64,000 nt of DNA from the NCBI GenBank assembly GCA_963969495.1, contig OZ018317.1, forward strand, positions 32,737,503 through 32,801,502. The letters are read 5' to 3'. The position numbers and the translations under genes are program-made. Below are positions 45,911 to 56,935 of the stretch, piece after piece. Origin of the DNA: Ceratothoa steindachneri. Its lineage: Eukaryota > Arthropoda > Malacostraca > Isopoda > Cymothoidae. The notes under the pieces were generated by a model that had not been told where the DNA came from, searched no databases, and was given only the letters and a program-made list of their open reading frames with translations. How positions within the stretch are numbered: position 1 is the first letter of the stretch; each line of letters begins with the position of its first letter.

Positions 45911-46452
45911 ATAAGTATGCACTACACACAATATTTCCCCTCTTAGTGCTCTGGAGGCCCACCTCAGGCCATCTACCTTACAGGAGGTTTTGGAGGGTTT
46001 TTTTGAGGGGGGAGTAAGAAGTTATGTTAGTTAAATGAGAAACCAAGGTATTGAGAGTGTGTTATTGGCAAAAGAGTTGCAGTTCTATTTGGAAGGAGGA
46101 CATCTATTCTGTGTGATTGTTGAGAGGTGTATTTGATTGGCGATTATCGAGTGTGAATTGTCTAAGAGGGAACTACTCGGGGTTATAGCACTAATTGCCG
46201 GGAAGGTACGCAACTCTCTGTTCTCGAGGGCATGTCCCCTTTCGGGGGTGGTCGCCAATAAGTAAACCCTCCATCTACACTCCTTTCAAGAAAGAAAAGT
46301 CGAGTAGAGAAAAACGAACTGAAATAAGTGAAAATAACCAAGGATGACAAGGACCAACAACCACAGGTTTCCTCATCCTTAAATGCTGGGGTGTGTCGGG
46401 CACAGAAGCATTCATGTTTCAAAAAACAATGACTTTTGCCTCTCAACCTCAC

Positions 46453-46710
46453 CTGCTTGAAGCGTTTCGAGAACGCCTGCCGCCGGACGATCTCCGAAAT
46501 GGCGGAGAAGTAGAGTTTGGGCGACTGATGGAGAGACTCGAACACGACCAAGTCATCTTCGAGCTTCTTCAGGTTGCCGTTGTCGATGTGAATGCTGCTC
46601 TCGAGCGAGTTAACGCGTCCCTCCACATGCATGATCCAGTGCAGGCGCCGAACGATGTTGGCAGAGAGCTCAGACTTCGCTTTCTGACACCGCTTCCGAA
46701 TGTCACTGAT
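46453..46710 (-). CDS. RB1CC1: RB1CC1/FIP200 exon, core of ATG17-like domain
   Basis: 258 nt, 86 codons, phase 0. It begins ISDIRKRCQKAKSELSANI, continues with RRLHWIMHVEGRV, and ends SAISEIVRRQAFSKRFKQ. Vertebrate FIP200 reads DIKQKCTTAKQELANNLHVR and later VVEVVRRKMFIKHYREWA, so this is one of the most conserved parts of the gene. Acceptor CTCCTTCCAG, donor CAG|GTGAGG. The next exon opens with Trp-Ala, reproducing the vertebrate YREWA junction. This exon gives the strongest evidence for the gene identity. Confidence 0.94.
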
Positions 46711-46839
46711 CTGGAAGGAGAAACAGTCGCTCAATGAGAGACAGAGAAGACGGTTGGAGAAGGGGGAATTACGAACGGCAGTTTGGTAAACGGAGGGAGC
46801 CAAAAGAGTAAGGGATAAATGGACAGCGAGGAGAGAAAT

Positions 46840-48475
46840 TTGGCACTCAGAAGGCCAGAACATGATTGAGGCAAAATTTAACAGCAGAACAGTTATTTGG
46901 CACTCGAACGAGAGACAAAACAGGAGGAAAGGCTAAATAGAGCGCGAGGACAACTTGGTACTGTACGGAGGGCCAAATCACGAGAAATGGATAAATTAAC
47001 AGCGAGGACAGTAATTTGGAACTCGGAGGTCCAGAACAAGAGAAAGAAAAGGATAAATGGACAGCTATTTGGGACTCGAAGGAAGGCCAGAACATGAGTA
47101 CAGGATAAATGGACAACTATTTGGGACTTAAATGAGGGACAGAACAGGGTAAATGGACGGCTATTTGGGACTCGGAGGGCCAGAACATGAGAAAATGCCC
47201 AATTAACAGCAAGGACAGTAATTTGGCACTCATCAATTCTTTTTTTGAGAGCCCATCTGACAACTGCCTACTAGGGTCAAAGTGGCCATACTCACATCAT
47301 AGCTTACTACTAGGCCAGATTAAAAAACAAATAAAGTTTAAAATAAGGAGAACGGCTAAGCACAAGCAAAAAAACAACAAATCAAAAAAGAAAAGAAAGC
47401 AGAAAGGCAAGAAGAAGGAAGCGCGCTCCGGCGTCGGGGGTAGCCCCCCCCCCCGCCGGCACAGGAAGAAGCGACCTAAAAAAAAGTCGGTGTGTACGAA
47501 CCAGTCCCGAGTACAAGGGACGCACGGTAGCGACCCCACTCAGGTAACGTGCGCGATCACCCAGACTGTGACATTCAACAAGAATGTGCCGAATAGTCTG
47601 GGGGACAACGCAGGCGAGCGCTCTATCAAAGGGCGGTGCGTCCCGCGAGTGTGTCCAATTCGGAGACGACAGAAAGCAACCTGAAGCCGTCGCAACATTG
47701 GGGGGTGGGTCCATGGGAACAGTCGCGGAGCAATGGCACGCAATTTTAAGTTCCCCTCGACCGTGTCCCAACTTCTTTACCAAGCAGCCAGGAGAGCTGC
47801 CCGTATTTCTGCCGTGTAATCAGTGTGAAGAAGAGCGAAACGCTGGTATGGTCCACCAGTCCTCACGGACTCTTTGGCGTCCTCATTCCCCGCAATTCCA
47901 ACATGTTCAGGAACCAAGCAGAGGATAATCTCGAAATCTGTCCGGCTCGCACAAACCGTGGCGTCACGGATATCACGAACCAGGGGATGTGGAGATTCCA
48001 ATGCCCCGAGAGCACTCAGAGCGCTTTTATTGAGTCGCTATAAGTCACAATCCAGGCTCCGAACCGGGCAAGTCGCGTTATCTCCCATACCGAGCGTTAA
48101 ATTGACCCTGAGGGCAGCTATTTGTCACTCAAAGGAGAGCCAGAACATGAGAAAAGGATAAATGGACACCAAGGACAGCAATTTGGTGCTTAGAGAGGAC
48201 AACCAGAAAATAAGTAAAGAATAAATGGACAGTTATTTGGCCCTCAGAGGGCCAGCACACGAGAAAAGGTTAAATGGACAGCTATTTGGCACTCAAAGGA
48301 GGACAAGAACACGAGAAAAGGATAAATGAGCAGCAAGGATAGCTATTTGTCACTCAGAGGGCCAGAATGTGAGGAAAGGATAAATGGACAGCAATTTTGC
48401 AGGATCCAGATCATGAGTAAAGGATAAATGGAGAGTGAGGACAGCAATTTGGAACTCGGATGGAAAGCAGTAGAT
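46840..48475. repeat. Tandem array of about 55-65 bp units, interrupted by a LINE
   Basis: Units read GGCCAGAACATGAGAAAAGG, ATAAATGGACAGCAAGGACA, GCAATTTGGCACTC. Array continues on both sides of a LINE fragment at 47233-48105. Confidence 0.88.
47233..48105 (-). mobile_element. RNase H LINE, 5'-truncated 3' fragment
   Basis: Starts with TTTTTTTGAGAGCCCATCTG (A-tail and 3' UTR) and runs through RNase H sequence (CGAGTACAAGGGACGCACGG, GCGAACCAGGGGATG-like text) to near the SDSQ-encoding region. Corresponds to LINE B about 11520-12490 with small deletions. Minus strand. Confidence 0.9.
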
Positions 48476-48746
48476 GATTCAATAGAAAAGGAAGTGACCA
48501 TAAGTTATCAATACTCATGACGGATACATACATGAAAAAGGTTTCAAAGCAAAAGTAGCTATAAACACTAAAAAGGGTCTAATCGAGTGATTGAAGATCA
48601 AAGACAGAAATACAAACGACAAAAAAGGATTTAATCAACTGCTTTTAGAGCAAAAACAGAACTAAAAGAAGAAAAAGGATTTAATTGAGTGATTTCAGAA
48701 CCAAGCCTTCACACTCAACCTGTTGACGTGAGAAAGTAATTATCAC

Positions 48747-48848
48747 CTTTGCGAAACTGACATTCATCATGCGCAGGTGTGACAATTGCGCGTCACTCAT
48801 CTCCGAGTCTCCATCTTTGAAGGATTTTGTCTTATTGAGGTAGAAAGC
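48747..48848 (-). CDS. RB1CC1: RB1CC1/FIP200 exon, ATG17-like domain
   Basis: 102 nt, 34 codons, phase 0 at both ends. Translation starts AFYLNKTKSFKDGDSEMSDA and ends NVSFAK. It fits the vertebrate segment AQGFLANQKRAENLKDASVL...LSHANQL. Acceptor GTTTTGCAG; donor AAG|GTGATA is acceptable but not consensus. It was located by following the expected homology between the flanking exons, and phase supports it. Confidence 0.87.
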
Positions 48849-49099
48849 CTGCAAAACAAAACACGATCAGAACGGAAGATGCTGCTTGGTGCTCAAGATC
48901 AAGGATGACGGTACCTGCAACAAAATGGCAATTCTAAGCATTATTCCTTATGATATCCTAAAACTCCAGGATGCCACCACTTTCTCGATTAACGATCAGA
49001 GAATAAGGACTACTATAATTGAATTCCAAACCCTCTTCTAGCAAGGAAGTAAAATCCCTCACAAGACCCCTAGTTTTCAAGTCGCACGGTATCTCTTAC

Positions 49100-49273
49100 C
49101 TCGGTCAAGAACTTCTGGTCTTCGAGACTCTTTTTGCCTTCACGCATGAGGTTGTCAAGCTGAGAGAGGCGCTCGCCGAGCCCCATGATCTCTTTCATTT
49201 CGGGTCGGTTCTGTCCCTCGACCAGGATGGCGCGGAACTCGCTCTGAATCTCTTTGAAGAAGGCCACATCGAA
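49100..49273 (-). CDS. RB1CC1: RB1CC1/FIP200 exon, ATG17-like domain
   Basis: 174 nt, 58 codons, phase 0 at both ends. It starts FDVAFFKEIQSEFRAILVEG and ends EDQKFLTE. It aligns with the vertebrate stretch RPFIAECRQTIAKL...RLYALDQMI, a long amphipathic helix of the ATG17-like fold. Acceptor TTTTCCCTCAG, donor GAG|GTAAGA, both strong. No stops or frameshifts. Confidence 0.9.
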
Positions 49274-49279
49274 CTGAGG

Positions 49280-50100
49280 GAAAACATAAGACTTGTAATT
49301 GTGTGAGTGCAGTTTAGAATATGAGAGATATGACTGCGAATGAGTGATGCGATGAAAGCAAGTGCAAATGAGTATGCGTTGCAGATTGTACGCAAGTGAG
49401 AATATGAGATGGAATGGAAGCAAAAAAAATAAACAATATCACCATGGCGGTGATAGGAATGCACATCGAATACTTAAGGTAAAATCTGAATGCACAAGTG
49501 TTACAGGAAGCAGCAAACCTTGGCTCGAACACTCATCCACAACTGGGTTGTAACATTATAAAGAAGCGATCTACTGCGATTCACCCATACGAGCCACTTC
49601 CTTTCAACCATCAACTCTTGCTTGCTCTCTACACAGGAGTTCAGTGTGAACTGTTTAGCTACTGAGCTCAATACGTTAAAAAGAAAATGTCATACAATAA
49701 CACCCAGCCTCTTTTGGTTCTTTTATTACACATTAGGGACAAATGAATCTTGCCATATTCAAAGGCAAACTTGTCACTTAAACTTCAAAGGTAGTTCTCC
49801 AAATAAAATACTTCTAACTAAAAACATTAAATTAATAATCTTCTCTCATAGACTGACATCTATTCAGCAACTCTAATATAACAATCTAAATGCCTATTCA
49901 GTTCCACAACCAACTTACGAGTACAATGGTTCCCTGTTACATATCGTGATTTTAAACAATTTCCCATCTGCTTTCAGGTTTCCTGTAGCAGTAATATTTG
50001 ATTATTAAACCCAGTTCAATTCTACCTGAGGATTAGAGTCCACATAAGATTTAGACCTGGATAATCAATCTTTCATGGCTACTAGGCAACCACTTAATAC
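49280..50100. other. Intron, nothing recognised
   Basis: AT-rich sequence between two exons; no repeat or frame of note. Confidence 0.5.
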
Positions 50101-50281
50101 CTTGGCCAATTTATTGAGGCTAATTTCGAGTTTCTTCTCTAAGTCTCCATTGTCAATCCAGTCGAAGAGTGAGCGAGGTCGGGTCGGCTCGACAATGCTG
50201 AGGCTGGGCCACACCTTCCGCTGAACAGTCAGGACCTCTAACAAAGGGATGGTCCGCAGCAGCAGAAAATCCTCATCACAA
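50101..50281 (-). CDS. RB1CC1: RB1CC1/FIP200 exon, ATG17-like domain
   Basis: 181 nt: one base completing the split codon, then 60 codons starting CDEDFLLLRTIPLLEVLT and containing LFDWIDNGDLEKKLEIS. Vertebrate FIP200 has IPLLECLT followed, after a long insert, by LLDWI; here the two motifs sit within one compact exon, so the vertebrate disordered insert is absent. Acceptor is TTTCTCCCAAG, with AAG rather than CAG; donor is AAG|GTATTA. Phase agrees with both neighbours. Reading continues past the donor only into intronic sequence. Confidence 0.88.
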
Positions 50282-50289
50282 CTTGGGAG

Positions 50290-51165
50290 AAACAGAAACA
50301 GGCATATTGAGACACTAAAAAGAAATACCCAAGAATAGTAGGAAAAGGGGGTCAGAGAAATAGAATAGTTTAAATAAATAAAGGATAGCAATAGTGCAAA
50401 ATAAGAGAATAACAATGATGTTGATGCAAACCCAATGAAACAAACATGCCTTTCAAAACATGCAGTTGTATGAATGCAAAATTCCTTTATTGAGGGAACC
50501 AAATTCTCATAACTTCCTTCTTTCTCATTTATCACTAATTAGAGTCCTATGGGGATAATTTTGGGGAAGAGCAGATAAACAATGACTAAAGCTACACCAT
50601 CCATCCTTTTTTAATTGTGAATAAGATCCACTGATTAAATTAAATTTGCATAAAGATTAGAATGACAAATGCCAGCAAGCTTGAGGTCTTCATTGCAATG
50701 AAGCAGCCAAGTAGTATTGTGTTAAGTGAGTAAAGAGCCCTTCGTGGATGGCGGAGGGGTACCCATTCTACATCATGGGTGTGTCAATATAAAAACCCCT
50801 TTGACAGGGGTTCCTGGATGGAAGACTAGATATGTTGTGTGTGTGAAGGAGAAAGTAAAGAGAGCGGTGTTATGATTGACTATGCTTGTGATGGTGTGTG
50901 AAAAAGAGCTACTTTCCCCCGTGGGTATGGTTCAGTATATCCTACAATTCCACTAGCAGGCAACCAGCTCACCAATGCTAAAGTTTTGTCTTTGCTCTGG
51001 CTAATTGTACCGCTACCTAGGCATTAGAAGTCCAACACTTATCTGCTAGGCTAATGAGAGCTCTGAATAAATAGAGAGAAGAGGAGCAAATGTGGATGGA
51101 GATGGAACAGCAGCAAAATTGTTCAACACAAGAAATTCAATGTGATCAACACTTTGGTAATTCAA
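50290..51165. other. Intron, nothing recognised
   Basis: No motif-bearing frame. Confidence 0.5.
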
Positions 51166-51169
51166 TGAA

Positions 51170-53520
51170 ATGGGGGGGATTTTACCCAGAATAAAAAATG
51201 AGTAGAGCAGAAAACAAAATAAGCATGTAATTCAACAATAATAATAATAAATATTTATAATGCACCCTTCAGGGCTGTTAGCCCTCATATAGCGCAGGTT
51301 GTGTAGCGAGTGTAGAGAATGTTTACAAGGTAGAGAAGGCAATTCTGAAGAGATGAGTCTTCAGGGCGAAGGAGGATCCGGGCAGCATAATTTTGAACTA
51401 GTTGTAGGGGGCGAAGTGACGAAGAAGGGAGATTCCCTAGAAGAGAATTGCAGTAGTCTAAGCGTGAGGTGACGAAGGCATGAATAGCAGTCTCAAGGCT
51501 TCGTCAATTAAAATGGGATCGAACACGTGAAAAGTTGCGGAGGAAACTGAGGGAAGACTTACAGATACGAACGATGGATGTGCGGTTTAAACGAGAATTG
51601 CTAGTCGAAAATATCACCAAGATTAATGACGGTAACAGAGAAGGCGACATTGGTTTCCCCAAGGTTAAGGAAGGGAAAGAGAGCTTTAGATTTCTCCACC
51701 ATCGAAGCGGTACCAAGGTACCAACAAGGAGAAATTCAGTTTTATCGTGGTTAAGTTTGAGAAAGTTGGCAGACAGCCAATCATTTATGGAGGTGTAGGC
51801 TGAAAGGAGCTTATTAATTGATTGAGCAAAGGACACAGGGGATGAGGAAAGGTATATCTAAGTGCCATCAGCATTGAGGTGGGTGGAAGGACAGGCCCAA
51901 ATCGCGAAGAAAGGAGCCAAGAGGAAGTAAGTAGATGCGAAAGAGGAGGGGACCAAGGACTGAGCACTTAGGCACCCCAAAATGAATGGGCACGGGCTCG
52001 GAGGAGAAGTTATCGAGCGCGATCGACTGAGCGCGGGAGGAGAGGTATGAGTGGAACCAAGCAAGTGCAGTGCCCGAGAGACTAAGGAAAATTTAAAGAC
52101 GATTAAGGAGGACAGTGTGGTCGATGGTGTCGAAAGCAGAGGAAAGGTCTAGGAAGACTAGAATGGATGTACTACCCCTATCGGCAGCTCTACGTAAACC
52201 GTCTGAAACATTAAGAAGAGCGGTTTCAGCAGAGTGCTTCGCTTTCAACCCCGAATGGTACGTTTCATCGATATTGCAGTTAAAAATATGGTCATTAAGG
52301 AAAGAGAAAACCACTCTCTCGGAGATCTTAGAGAGGAATGGAAGCTGTGAGATAGGGCGATAGCTAGATGGTTCAGAGGGGTTAAGGTGTGGACTTTTAA
52401 GGATAGGACGAATTGAGGCATGTTTGAGGGAAGAGGGAACCACCCCTGTGGCAAGAGAAGTGTTAAAGAAATGAAGAATCAGTGGGAGAACAGCAAGGAG
52501 AATTTGGTGGAGGAGTTTGGGTGGAACGACGTCCGTAGGGGATCCAGATTTGTTAGAGCGTGAGATCAGGATAGTTACTTCCTCAGAGGACGCCCGAGTG
52601 AGGACATTAAGCGGCAATGGACTATGGTCAGGGAGAAGAGACGACTGGGGTAGTTTGGCGCGAAGGTTAATAATTTTATCAGAGAAAAATTTAGAAAGAG
52701 TAGAGGGGCTGATGGGAGGAGAGGTGGGGAAAATGGGGCTAGGCGAAGAAAGAAGAGAGAGGAGACGAAAGATAGTCCGAGGGTCATTCTTGCTCTCAGA
52801 CAAAAGTTTGTGTGAATGAGCCTCACGCGCTGATTTTAATTTGGAAGAATAAGTCGAAGTAGCAAGGCGATAGGCAAGTGAGAGGGAGGTCGTGTCCTGC
52901 CCACGGGAGCGTGCTTTATGAAGGGCACGTTAATGGGCACGTAAGGACTTCCTTGAACGAAGGAGTTCCATGGTGAACCAAGGGGCGCGGTGATGGCGGT
53001 TTGAAGGAGTGATAGGTGGGGCGTCAAGGCAGGGGATTTTACCCAGAATAAAAAAATTAATAGAGCAGAAAACAAAATAATGTAATTCAATGAAGGGATT
53101 TTACCTAGAATAAAAAAATGAATAGAGCAGAAAACAAAAAAATGTAATTCAATGAGGGCATTTTACCCAGAATAAAAAAATGAATAGAGCAGAAAACAAA
53201 ATAAAAATGTAATTCAATGAGGGAATTTTACCCCGAATAAAAAAATGAGTAGAGCAGAAAACAAAATAAAAATGTAATTCAATGAGGGCATTTTACCCAG
53301 AATAAAAAATAAATAGAGCAGAAAACAAAATAAAAATGTAATTTCAGTGAGGGCATTTTACCCAGAATAAAAAATGAATAGAGCAGAAAACAAAATAAAA
53401 ATGTAATTCAATGAGGGCATTTTACCCAGAATAAAAAATGAATAGAGCAGAAGACAAAATAAAAATGTAATTCAATGAGGATATTTTTACCTAGAATAAT
53501 AAAAAAAAAGAGAAACAAAA
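51170..53520. repeat. 62-65-bp tandem array split by an L2-like LINE
   Basis: Units of GGCATTTTACCCAGAATAAA, AAATGAATAGAGCAGAAAAC, AAAATAAAAATGTAATTCAATGAG. One copy lies at 51175-51230, the rest at 53030-53520 (about eight). The intervening 1.8 kb is a retrotransposon, so the array was opened by insertion. Confidence 0.9.
51235..53030 (-). mobile_element. L2-like (CR1 superfamily) LINE, 5'-truncated
   Basis: Minus strand. A 3' tail of (AAT)n (plus 51231-51250) is typical of L2. 52093-52803 encodes RT (236 codons: PSSYRPISQLPFLSKISERV, HSAETALLNVSDGLRRAADR, LVFLDLSSAFDTIDHTVLLN). 51504-52064 holds later RT in shifted frames (SINDWLSANFLKLNHDKTEF, LLVG). The catalytic YADD portion is lost among frameshifts. 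Endonuclease and ORF1 are missing. Confidence 0.88.
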
Positions 53521-54400
53521 GAAAAAAGATTCAACATGGCAATTTCACCCAGGAGAATAAAGAATAAGGAGAGCAGAAGAAAAAAGTGTATAAAAAATAA
53601 ACATTTAAAAGGACAAGATCTAAATCAACCAGAACCTAGTGTGTGTGGAAGACTCCATAAACGCAAGACCCACACCATTTTCCACAAAACATACCTGCGC
53701 TGAAGTACTACCCCAACCCCCCACGCTCACAAAACCTGGGCTGCCACCACACAAAAAACGAAGACCATCGAAGCTCTCAGTTAAAAACCTCAACCAAACA
53801 CAATTCTCTCATCTACTGACCCAGAACCCCCCCCCCCCCCAAGCATTGGTCATCCTGACAATGATCCAATACAGCCAACATCCAAAACTAAACATCTCTA
53901 TCACATTTGGTTGACCAATGCAACACTGCACATGCAGCCAAGCCAGATGCAATTCAATACATTGATACCAGATACACTGAGGCGCTGGAACTCTAGCAGA
54001 ATCCCACCAGCTCAGATGAGTTGAGACACCTGAGCTTGGGTCACAACTGTACAGATTACATTATCCACATCAAAAGAGACCACATTTCAAAATCTTCAAA
54101 AGATGTGAAAATAAATTGATGTTTTCAGAGAAAGGGAAGAAAATATAGAAAAGTTGATATGTTATATGTGAAGATAAGATGGGGGAAGGAAATGGCAGAA
54201 ATGGGAACAAAAAAGCTGAAAAAAGTAATAAAAATTAAAAAACAGGCTGAAGTAACAAACAGAAGCATAATTGGAAACATAAAGAAGTTTGTACAAAAAC
54301 ACATATGTAAGCCCCTTTTTGACACAGGTTCCAGGAACAAAGTTGCAAAGTACACAAAAGTACAAATGATGGTTTGCCTTTGCTAGGGTATATGTACATA
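53521..54400. other. Intron, nothing recognised
   Basis: Mixed sequence with a C run at 53830; no gene. Confidence 0.5.
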
Positions 54401-54401
54401 C

Positions 54402-54528
54402 TTGTGAAGGAGTTCGATGTGGCTCATCCTTACTCTCAAGTACTCTTGGAACCTCTTCTCAAAAATGTCGAACAACCTCGAAACTGCGATTAAAATATCT
54501 TCCAAATTGGCTACCACAGCTGCCCAGC
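54402..54528 (-). CDS. RB1CC1: RB1CC1/FIP200 exon (first in window), ATG17-like domain
   Basis: This 127-nt exon encodes 41 full codons beginning WAAVVANLEDILIAV and ending with a split codon. It corresponds to the helical segment of the N-terminal ATG17-like domain that begins GWAAIMANLED in vertebrate FIP200. The acceptor is CTTTTATGGCAG and the donor is GTATGT. The exon begins with two bases of a Gly codon (..GC), so the preceding exon must end with one G. Its last two bases AA pair with the first T of the next exon to give Asn. ATG13 and ATG101 recruitment is assigned to this part of the protein in the family; that is established knowledge and not visible here. Confidence 0.9.
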
Positions 54529-54529
54529 C

Positions 54530-55105
54530 TGCCATAAAAGATCCAGGAATCAATAAATTACACCAATTTACAGCAGGGTTTTGCATTCATGGCTAAAAAA
54601 AAGTTGTGAAATGCAACTAAACATTACCGATAACTACAGGCACACCTATTGCCCTCAGTGTATGTGTCCATCTCCCAGCCTCTTGATATCTAGGGGCACA
54701 GACTGAGAGCCACTGGGCCAAATGGGTTTCACACAATCACTTCTATAATGCCCACCTTGCATCACACAGAACAAGCGCAACTTTATCACCCAACACACAC
54801 ATGCCCCTTCTGCAAACAGCCCTGTACATGCAGCCAAGCTGCAATTGTCTACTATCTGCAGAGGTATTTTATATTTATGTTCTCTTCTGGTAGAACCAGG
54901 GAAGGTATAGCCACCAAAAAAACAAAGAAACATATCTTTAGGCCAGGTTAGTCTAAACAAATTAACAGAGACAGACACACACACACCGGCAGCATTCAAC
55001 AAGGCACACTCAGGTGCCAGGGAGGGACCCAGCTCCCTTAGGAGCATGAGTATTACAGCTGACAATGTAAACTTAAACAATATAGAGGCAGGAAACCTTC
55101 TCAAA
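54530..55105. other. Intron; searched for the missing upstream exon, not found
   Basis: A frame with an acceptor/donor and an N-terminal FIP200 peptide was looked for and not seen. Contains a (CA)n-like tract near 54975. Confidence 0.5.
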
Positions 55106-55109
55106 AGAA

Positions 55110-56028
55110 CAAAATCCAGAGAGCAGGAGTCCTTCCCAAGGACTCAGGAGAGGCGGTAGTAACCTAGCCTGTTGTGGTACTGGAACAGGTACAGTAACAA
55201 AGCTCCCTCAGACTAGGTGACAAAAAGGACCTGATAACATTGAGGCATTAGGGAGTAGGTCAATGAGAAATGTCAGGGCACAATGGCATGCAAAAGAATT
55301 AATGTGCAGTCTCATCTCTTCTTTGCCATGCAACCCAAATGGCTGTCCTGATTCCTGCTATGTAGGCAGAGTGAAGAAAAGTAAAACACCAGTCAGGTCA
55401 CTTGCACCCTCAACAGCAAGCTTATTTCCAACAATCCCCAGGAACCCAGCAGAAAACAATCTCAACATTCATCCCAACTCACAGCTGACATAGCAGCATG
55501 GATACTGCAAACTAGAGGATGCAAAAATTCTAATGACTCAAGAGCAATTAACACCATATGAGTAAGTATGAATTACAAATCAGTCTCTGAACCTAGGACA
55601 GAGTCTAATCCCTTGTACCGAATGTGGATTGCAACTAGCTCGGCTGTGGAGACAGACACAGCCCTCGGAAGAGTCCTGCCAGCTTCAAACAAATGGGAGA
55701 TAGCATAGAAGCTAACTATTTCTTTCGGATTTGGACCCATCTGTGTACATTGACATGGGGCCAGTGCTCCAAAAAATATAAGTGCAATACCCCTGGTTCT
55801 GTCAAAGCCTTGAGAGCAGAGGTGTGGTGAGAAAGCATTAAAGGGTGCTATCAGTTAATATTATGTTACCTGCCCAAGCTAAAGTTAAATTGTAACGATA
55901 ATAAATGAGAGAAACTATAATTACCTTTCCTTTAGTCAGTCTGCTCAAGCTTTAGGATTCTTAACGAATATGTAACAACAAACAATATCCCACAACTCAC
56001 ATATGAAACACAAAGAAATAATCCTACC

Positions 56029-56098
<70 letters not shown>

Positions 56099-56935
56099 CT
56101 ACCTAGTGCATTTAGCTCTATCCGCATGGCCGATTATCCACTCCAAATACCTGACCAGACAACCTAATACCGTGAACTTCCAAAACCTACTAACACACTG
56201 CAACCTACACGTAGCGCACCGAGAGTTTCCCGCCAACACTGACGTCATCGACCGTGATGTCACAACATTCTTCTCATTATATTTACATGATCAATTATGC
56301 TACACATTATTTGTAATCTTCGTCACTATACAATCTAATATTTTTATACACCTTTGAGTATATATATATATTGATGTATGTTAAAAAACGACCGGTAGTC
56401 TGCCCACTAATTACCTTCAGGTAGTGGCCAAATTCTAACACTATCATCCATAGTTGGGTCTTGGGCAGAACTATCAACATCATAGGCCTTAGATTTACAC
56501 CAGTCTCAAATCAGTTTCCTGTCACTAAGCCTGAAAGGCTTAGGTCATGAATGACATCTTGCCAGGAGCCATCAAGATCAGCCATTGTTGACCGATGGGA
56601 AACACTGACCCCAAGCACACAAGCCCATAGTGCAATATGCATGATGTAATGTGAGTGGCATCTCACTCCAATAAAAAGTAAGCTCTCTATAGGGAATGTG
56701 CGGAAGACAAGTGACCAAGTCCAAACCAGTGGGAAGGATCCAATCCACCTCCCGCACATGAGTTAAGGAAACCTAGGAATAAAATTTGCAACTGTAGTCT
56801 AGCTTAGAGCATATATATGAGCGTTAAGATATTACAAACTACAGGTAGCCCTACAGCACTCCACATACTGAATGCCTGTGAACAAAATTTGGATGGCATG
56901 GATGGAGGCAGTGAATGTGTGCCTCCCAGGTGCAG
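55110..56935 (-). mobile_element. RNase H LINE, old diverged copy (RNase H to mid RT)
   Basis: Parallels LINE B 11850-13255: GGCGGTAGTAACCTAGCCTG, GTAGGCAGAGTGAAGAAAAG, CTCCAAAAAATATAAGTGCA, CTGGGCAGAACTATCAA and GTGTGCCTCCCAGGTG. Heavy CpG decay indicates greater age than the neighbours. A foreign block (about 55850-56410) carrying a TA microsatellite interrupts it. Confidence 0.75.
56032..56097. repeat. (TA)n microsatellite
   Basis: About 32 TA dinucleotides inside the block inserted into the old LINE. Confidence 0.97.

Larger units (their letters stand above)
195..54528 (-). other. RB1CC1: RB1CC1/FIP200 orthologue, gene body (16 exons, both ends missing)
   Basis: FIP200 (vertebrate RB1CC1; fly Atg17 group) is the cytoplasmic scaffold of the ULK1/Atg1-ATG13-ATG101 kinase complex that starts autophagosome formation. 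Sixteen minus-strand exons were joined by hand. Every junction has GT/AG and the phases match throughout (total 2608 nt; 2 leading and 2 trailing bases of split codons, 868 full codons). Several peptides match what I remember of the vertebrate protein in the right order: WAAVVANLED, IPLLEVLT, LFDWI, SEIVRRQAF, DIPPPF. The ubiquitin-like N-terminus and first exons were not found and should lie beyond 64000; the remaining coiled coil and the C-terminal Claw lie left of the window. Introns reach about 18 kb and are packed with transposons and tandem repeats. Identity is from recalled homology, not a search. Confidence 0.9.

Noticed and set aside
50751..50900. Possible exon between the exons at 54402 and 50281
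   Set aside because: The two exons already join in phase (AA|T) and no conserved peptide is missing between them.
56106..56357. 83-codon plus frame next to the TA microsatellite as a gene or upstream exon
   Set aside because: No motif, no matching minus-strand FIP200 peptide, and it lies in a block inserted into an old LINE.
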